From Cinclus cinclus (lineage: Eukaryota; Chordata; Aves; Passeriformes; Cinclidae), in contig NC_085047.1 in the NCBI RefSeq assembly GCF_963662255.1, positions 20,804,258-20,868,257 of the forward strand: 64,000 nt of DNA, read 5' to 3'. The translations under genes were made by a program, and so were the position numbers. The notes beneath the pieces are model-generated. The model saw only the letters and a program-made list of their open reading frames with translations, did no database searches and was not told the origin of the DNA. Below are positions 62,223 to 64,000 of the stretch, in pieces (positions within the stretch are counted from its first letter, which is position 1; the number at the start of each line of letters is the position of its first letter).

Positions 62223-63379
62223 AGGATTCCAGGAAGGAAGGAAGGAAGGAAGGAAGTATTCCAGGAAGGAAGGAAGGATTCCAGGAAGGATTCCTGGATG
62301 GAAGGATTCCAGGAGGGAGTCCAGAAAGGAAGGAAGGAATGCTTCCAGGAAGGAAGGGTGGATTCCAGGATTCCAGGAAGGAAGGATTCCAGGAAGGTAG
62401 GAAGGAAGTAAGGATTCCAGGAAGGAAGGAATGATTCCCGGATGAAGGATTCCAGGAAGGATTCCAGGAAGGGTTCCAGGAAGGAAGGAAGGATTCCAGG
62501 AAGGATTCCAGGAAGGAAGGAAGGATTCCAGGAAGGAAAGAAGGAAGGAAGGAAGGAAGGATGGGTTCCAGGAAGGAAGGATTCCAGGAAGGATTCCAGG
62601 AAGGATTCCAGGAAGGAAGGAAGGATTCCAGGAAGGAAGGAAGGAAGGAAGGAAGGATTCCAGGAAGGAAGGGAGGAAGGAAGGAAGGATTCCAGGAAGG
62701 ATCCCAGGAAGGAAGGATTCCAGGAAGGAAGGATTCCAGGAAGGATTCCAGGAAGGAAGGAAGGATTCCAGGAAGGAAGGAAAGATTCCAGGAAAGAAGG
62801 ATTCCAGGAAGGAAGGAAGGAAGGATTCCAGGAAGGATTCCAGAAAGGAAGGAAGGAATTCAGGAAGGATTCCAGGTAGGATTCCAGGAAGGAAGGATGG
62901 ATTCCAGGAAGGAAGGGAGGAAGGAAGGAAGGAAGGATTCCAGGAAGGATTCTAGAAAGGAAGGAAGGAAGGAAGGATTCCAGGAGGAAGGAAGGAAGGA
63001 TTCCAGGAGGAAGGAAGGAAGGATTCCAGGAAGGAAGGAAGGATTCCAGGAAGGAAAGAAGGAAGGAAGGATTCCAGGAAGGATTCCAGGAAGGATTCCA
63101 GGAAGGAAGGATTCCAGTAAAGATTCCAGGAAGGATTCCAGGAGGGAAGTAAGGATTCCAGGAAGGATTCCAGGAAGGAAGGAAGGATTCCAGGAAGGAA
63201 GGAAGGATTCCTGGAAGGAAGGATTCCAGGAAGGATGGAAGGAAGGATTCCAGGAAGGAAGGAAGGAAGGAAGGATTCCAGCAAGGAAGGATTCCAGGAA
63301 GGAAAGAAGGAAGGAAGGATTCCAGGAAGGATTCCAGGAAGTATTCCAGGAAGGAAGGATTCCAGGAAGGAAGGAAGGA

Positions 63380-64000
63380 TTCCAGGAAAGATTCCAGGAA
63401 GGATTCCAGAAAGGATTCCAGGAAGGAAGGATGGATTCCATGAAGGATGGATGGATTCCCGGAAGGATTCCAGGAAGGAAGGATGGAAGGGTTCCAGGAA
63501 GGAAGGAAGGTCTCCAGGAAGGAAGGAATGATACCAGGAAGGAAGGAAGGATTCCAGGAAGGAAGGAATACAGGAAGGAAAGAAGTATTCCAGGAAGAAT
63601 GGAAGGAAGGAATCCAGGATTCCAGGAAGGATGGATTTCAGCATGGATTCCAGGAAGGAAGGAAGGATTCCAGGAAGGATGCATTTCAGGATGGATTCCA
63701 GGAAGGATGGATTCCAGGAAGAAAGGATTCCAGGAAGGAAGGATTCCAGAAAGGACGGGAGGAAGGAAGGAAGGAAGGGTTCCAGGAAGGATTCCAGGAA
63801 GGAAGGATACCAGGCAGGATTCCAGGAAGGAAGGAAGGATTCCAGGAAGGATTCCAGGAAGGAAGGATTCCAGGATTCCAGGAAGGCTTCCAGGAAGGAT
63901 TCCACAAAGGAAGGAAGGATTTCAGGAAGGATTCCAGGTAGGAAGGAAGGATTCCGCAAAGGAAGGAAGGAAGGAAGGAATGAAGGAAGGATTCCAGGCA
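63380..64000 (+). repeat. More divergent units at the right end of the window
   Basis: Variants become frequent and non-recurrent: GATGGATTTCAGC, GATGCATTTCAGG, GGTCTCCAGG, GGACGGGAGG, AGGCAGG, TTCCGCAAAGG. This density is higher than in the preceding 40 kb. It could mark an approach to the other edge of the array, or a different subfamily. Confidence 0.6.

Larger units (their letters stand above)
21190..63020 (+). repeat. Recurring EcoRI/XbaI landmark block (15 TCTAGA sites)
   Basis: The block runs TTCCACGAAGG, GGAATTCAGG, CCAGGTAGG, GGATGGATTCC, GGGAGG, ATTCTAGAAAGG, then two units with CCAGGAGGAAGG, over about 180 bp. TCTAGA sites start at 21303, 23348, 25686, 31902, 33947, 36285, 45255, 48543, 52047, 53404, 55704, 57953, 59358, 61586 and 62951. 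Three further places (about 28970, 39565 and 42515) keep the CCAGGAGG pair but have lost the TCTAGA part. The block does not occur between 10641 and 21189. Confidence 0.85.
10641..64000 (+). repeat. 53.4-kb satellite array of ATTCCA-(GGAA)nGG units
   Basis: The whole stretch is built from one kind of unit: ATTCCA followed by (GGAA)nGG. With n=1 the unit is 12 bp (GGAAGGATTCCA), with n=2 it is 16 bp, and with n=3 it is 20 bp, so spacers between ATTCCA boxes are almost always 4n+2 bp. All units lie in the same orientation and I saw no inversion, gap, transposon insertion or unique sequence inside. The plus strand is about 75% purine and about 50% GC, against an AT-rich flank. From sampled lines the mean unit is about 14-16 bp, giving an estimated 3,000-4,000 units. 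The array runs past the right edge, so its true length is unknown. It lacks the tandem GGAAT of human satellite II/III and I cannot match it to a named avian satellite. Confidence 0.97.

Noticed and set aside
10532..63959. Very long open reading frames on both strands (up to 2,022 codons) with repeated GRIP/EGFQ/KDSR or WNPS/GILP/ESFL peptides
   Set aside because: The repeat unit lacks stop codons in all six frames, so these frames arise automatically. They overlap on both strands, change frame with each 16-bp unit and have no non-repeat domain, so I did not list them as genes.
10641..64000. CRISPR array
   Set aside because: There are no unique spacers. The sequences between boxes are GGAA steps, and the context is a eukaryotic satellite.
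10641..64000. Telomeric repeat
   Set aside because: No TTAGGG or CCCTAA runs occur in the array.
10755..64000. Heat-shock elements (alternating GAA and TTC)
   Set aside because: A heat-shock element needs two bases between GAA and TTC. The array has three in both directions, which fits TTCN3GAA sites instead.
10641..64000. Human satellite II/III contamination
   Set aside because: Tandem GGAAT pentamers are absent and spacers follow 4n+2 steps. The flank carries a bird-like LTR, and the flank and array join at base level in this sequence.

Overview
This window is eukaryotic nuclear DNA, most likely from a bird and probably a songbird. It has two parts: about 10.6 kb of AT-rich, apparently non-coding flank (1-10640), and 53.4 kb of one uninterrupted satellite array (10641-64000) that runs off the right edge. 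I see no convincing protein-coding gene, exon, tRNA, rRNA or other RNA gene. The bird assignment is an inference. It rests on a solo endogenous-retrovirus LTR (785-1720, minus orientation) that resembles, from memory, LTRs common in passerine genomes, and on a (CAAAA)n/(CCAA)n tract at 7236-7357.

Flank. The LTR is the best-supported element. It has TG...CA ends, a 5-bp target-site duplication (GGATC at 780-784 and 1721-1725), an AATAAA signal and a TATA-like box, all read on the minus strand. The rest of the flank holds a perfect 14-bp-arm palindrome (3498-3526), a smaller hairpin (2692-2714), a double G7 run, one A-rich simple repeat and a short GC-rich patch. It is otherwise featureless.

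Array. Every unit is ATTCCA followed by (GGAA)nGG, with n = 1 (12 bp), 2 (16 bp), 3 (20 bp) and so on, always in the same orientation. The order of n values and the rare point variants form a higher-order pattern. From left to right I see: a pure GGAA tract at the edge (10643-10755); a proximal zone of loosely ordered units (to about 12150); a zone with four copies of a block starting GCATAACAGG (12151-16850); a partly repeated 3.27-kb segment (about 14.7-19.7 kb); a nearly identical 10.6-kb tandem duplication (about 19.74-40.94 kb); a zone with 2.95-kb repetition (about 38.5-43.9 kb); a 1,235-bp tandem duplication (49045-51514); a 5.9-kb tandem duplication (about 50.43-62.22 kb); and a more divergent final 0.6 kb. 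An EcoRI/XbaI-bearing landmark block recurs 15 times, only to the right of about 21.2 kb.

The unit has no stop codon in any of six frames, so the array is full of very long open frames (up to 2,022 codons). These follow from the repeat and are not genes. The points most worth attention are the satellite itself (a unit I cannot match to any named family), its nested duplications, a possible founder sequence at its left edge, and the thousands of TTCCAGGAA sites it carries, which match the STAT-type core TTCN3GAA and contain ETS-type GGAA cores.
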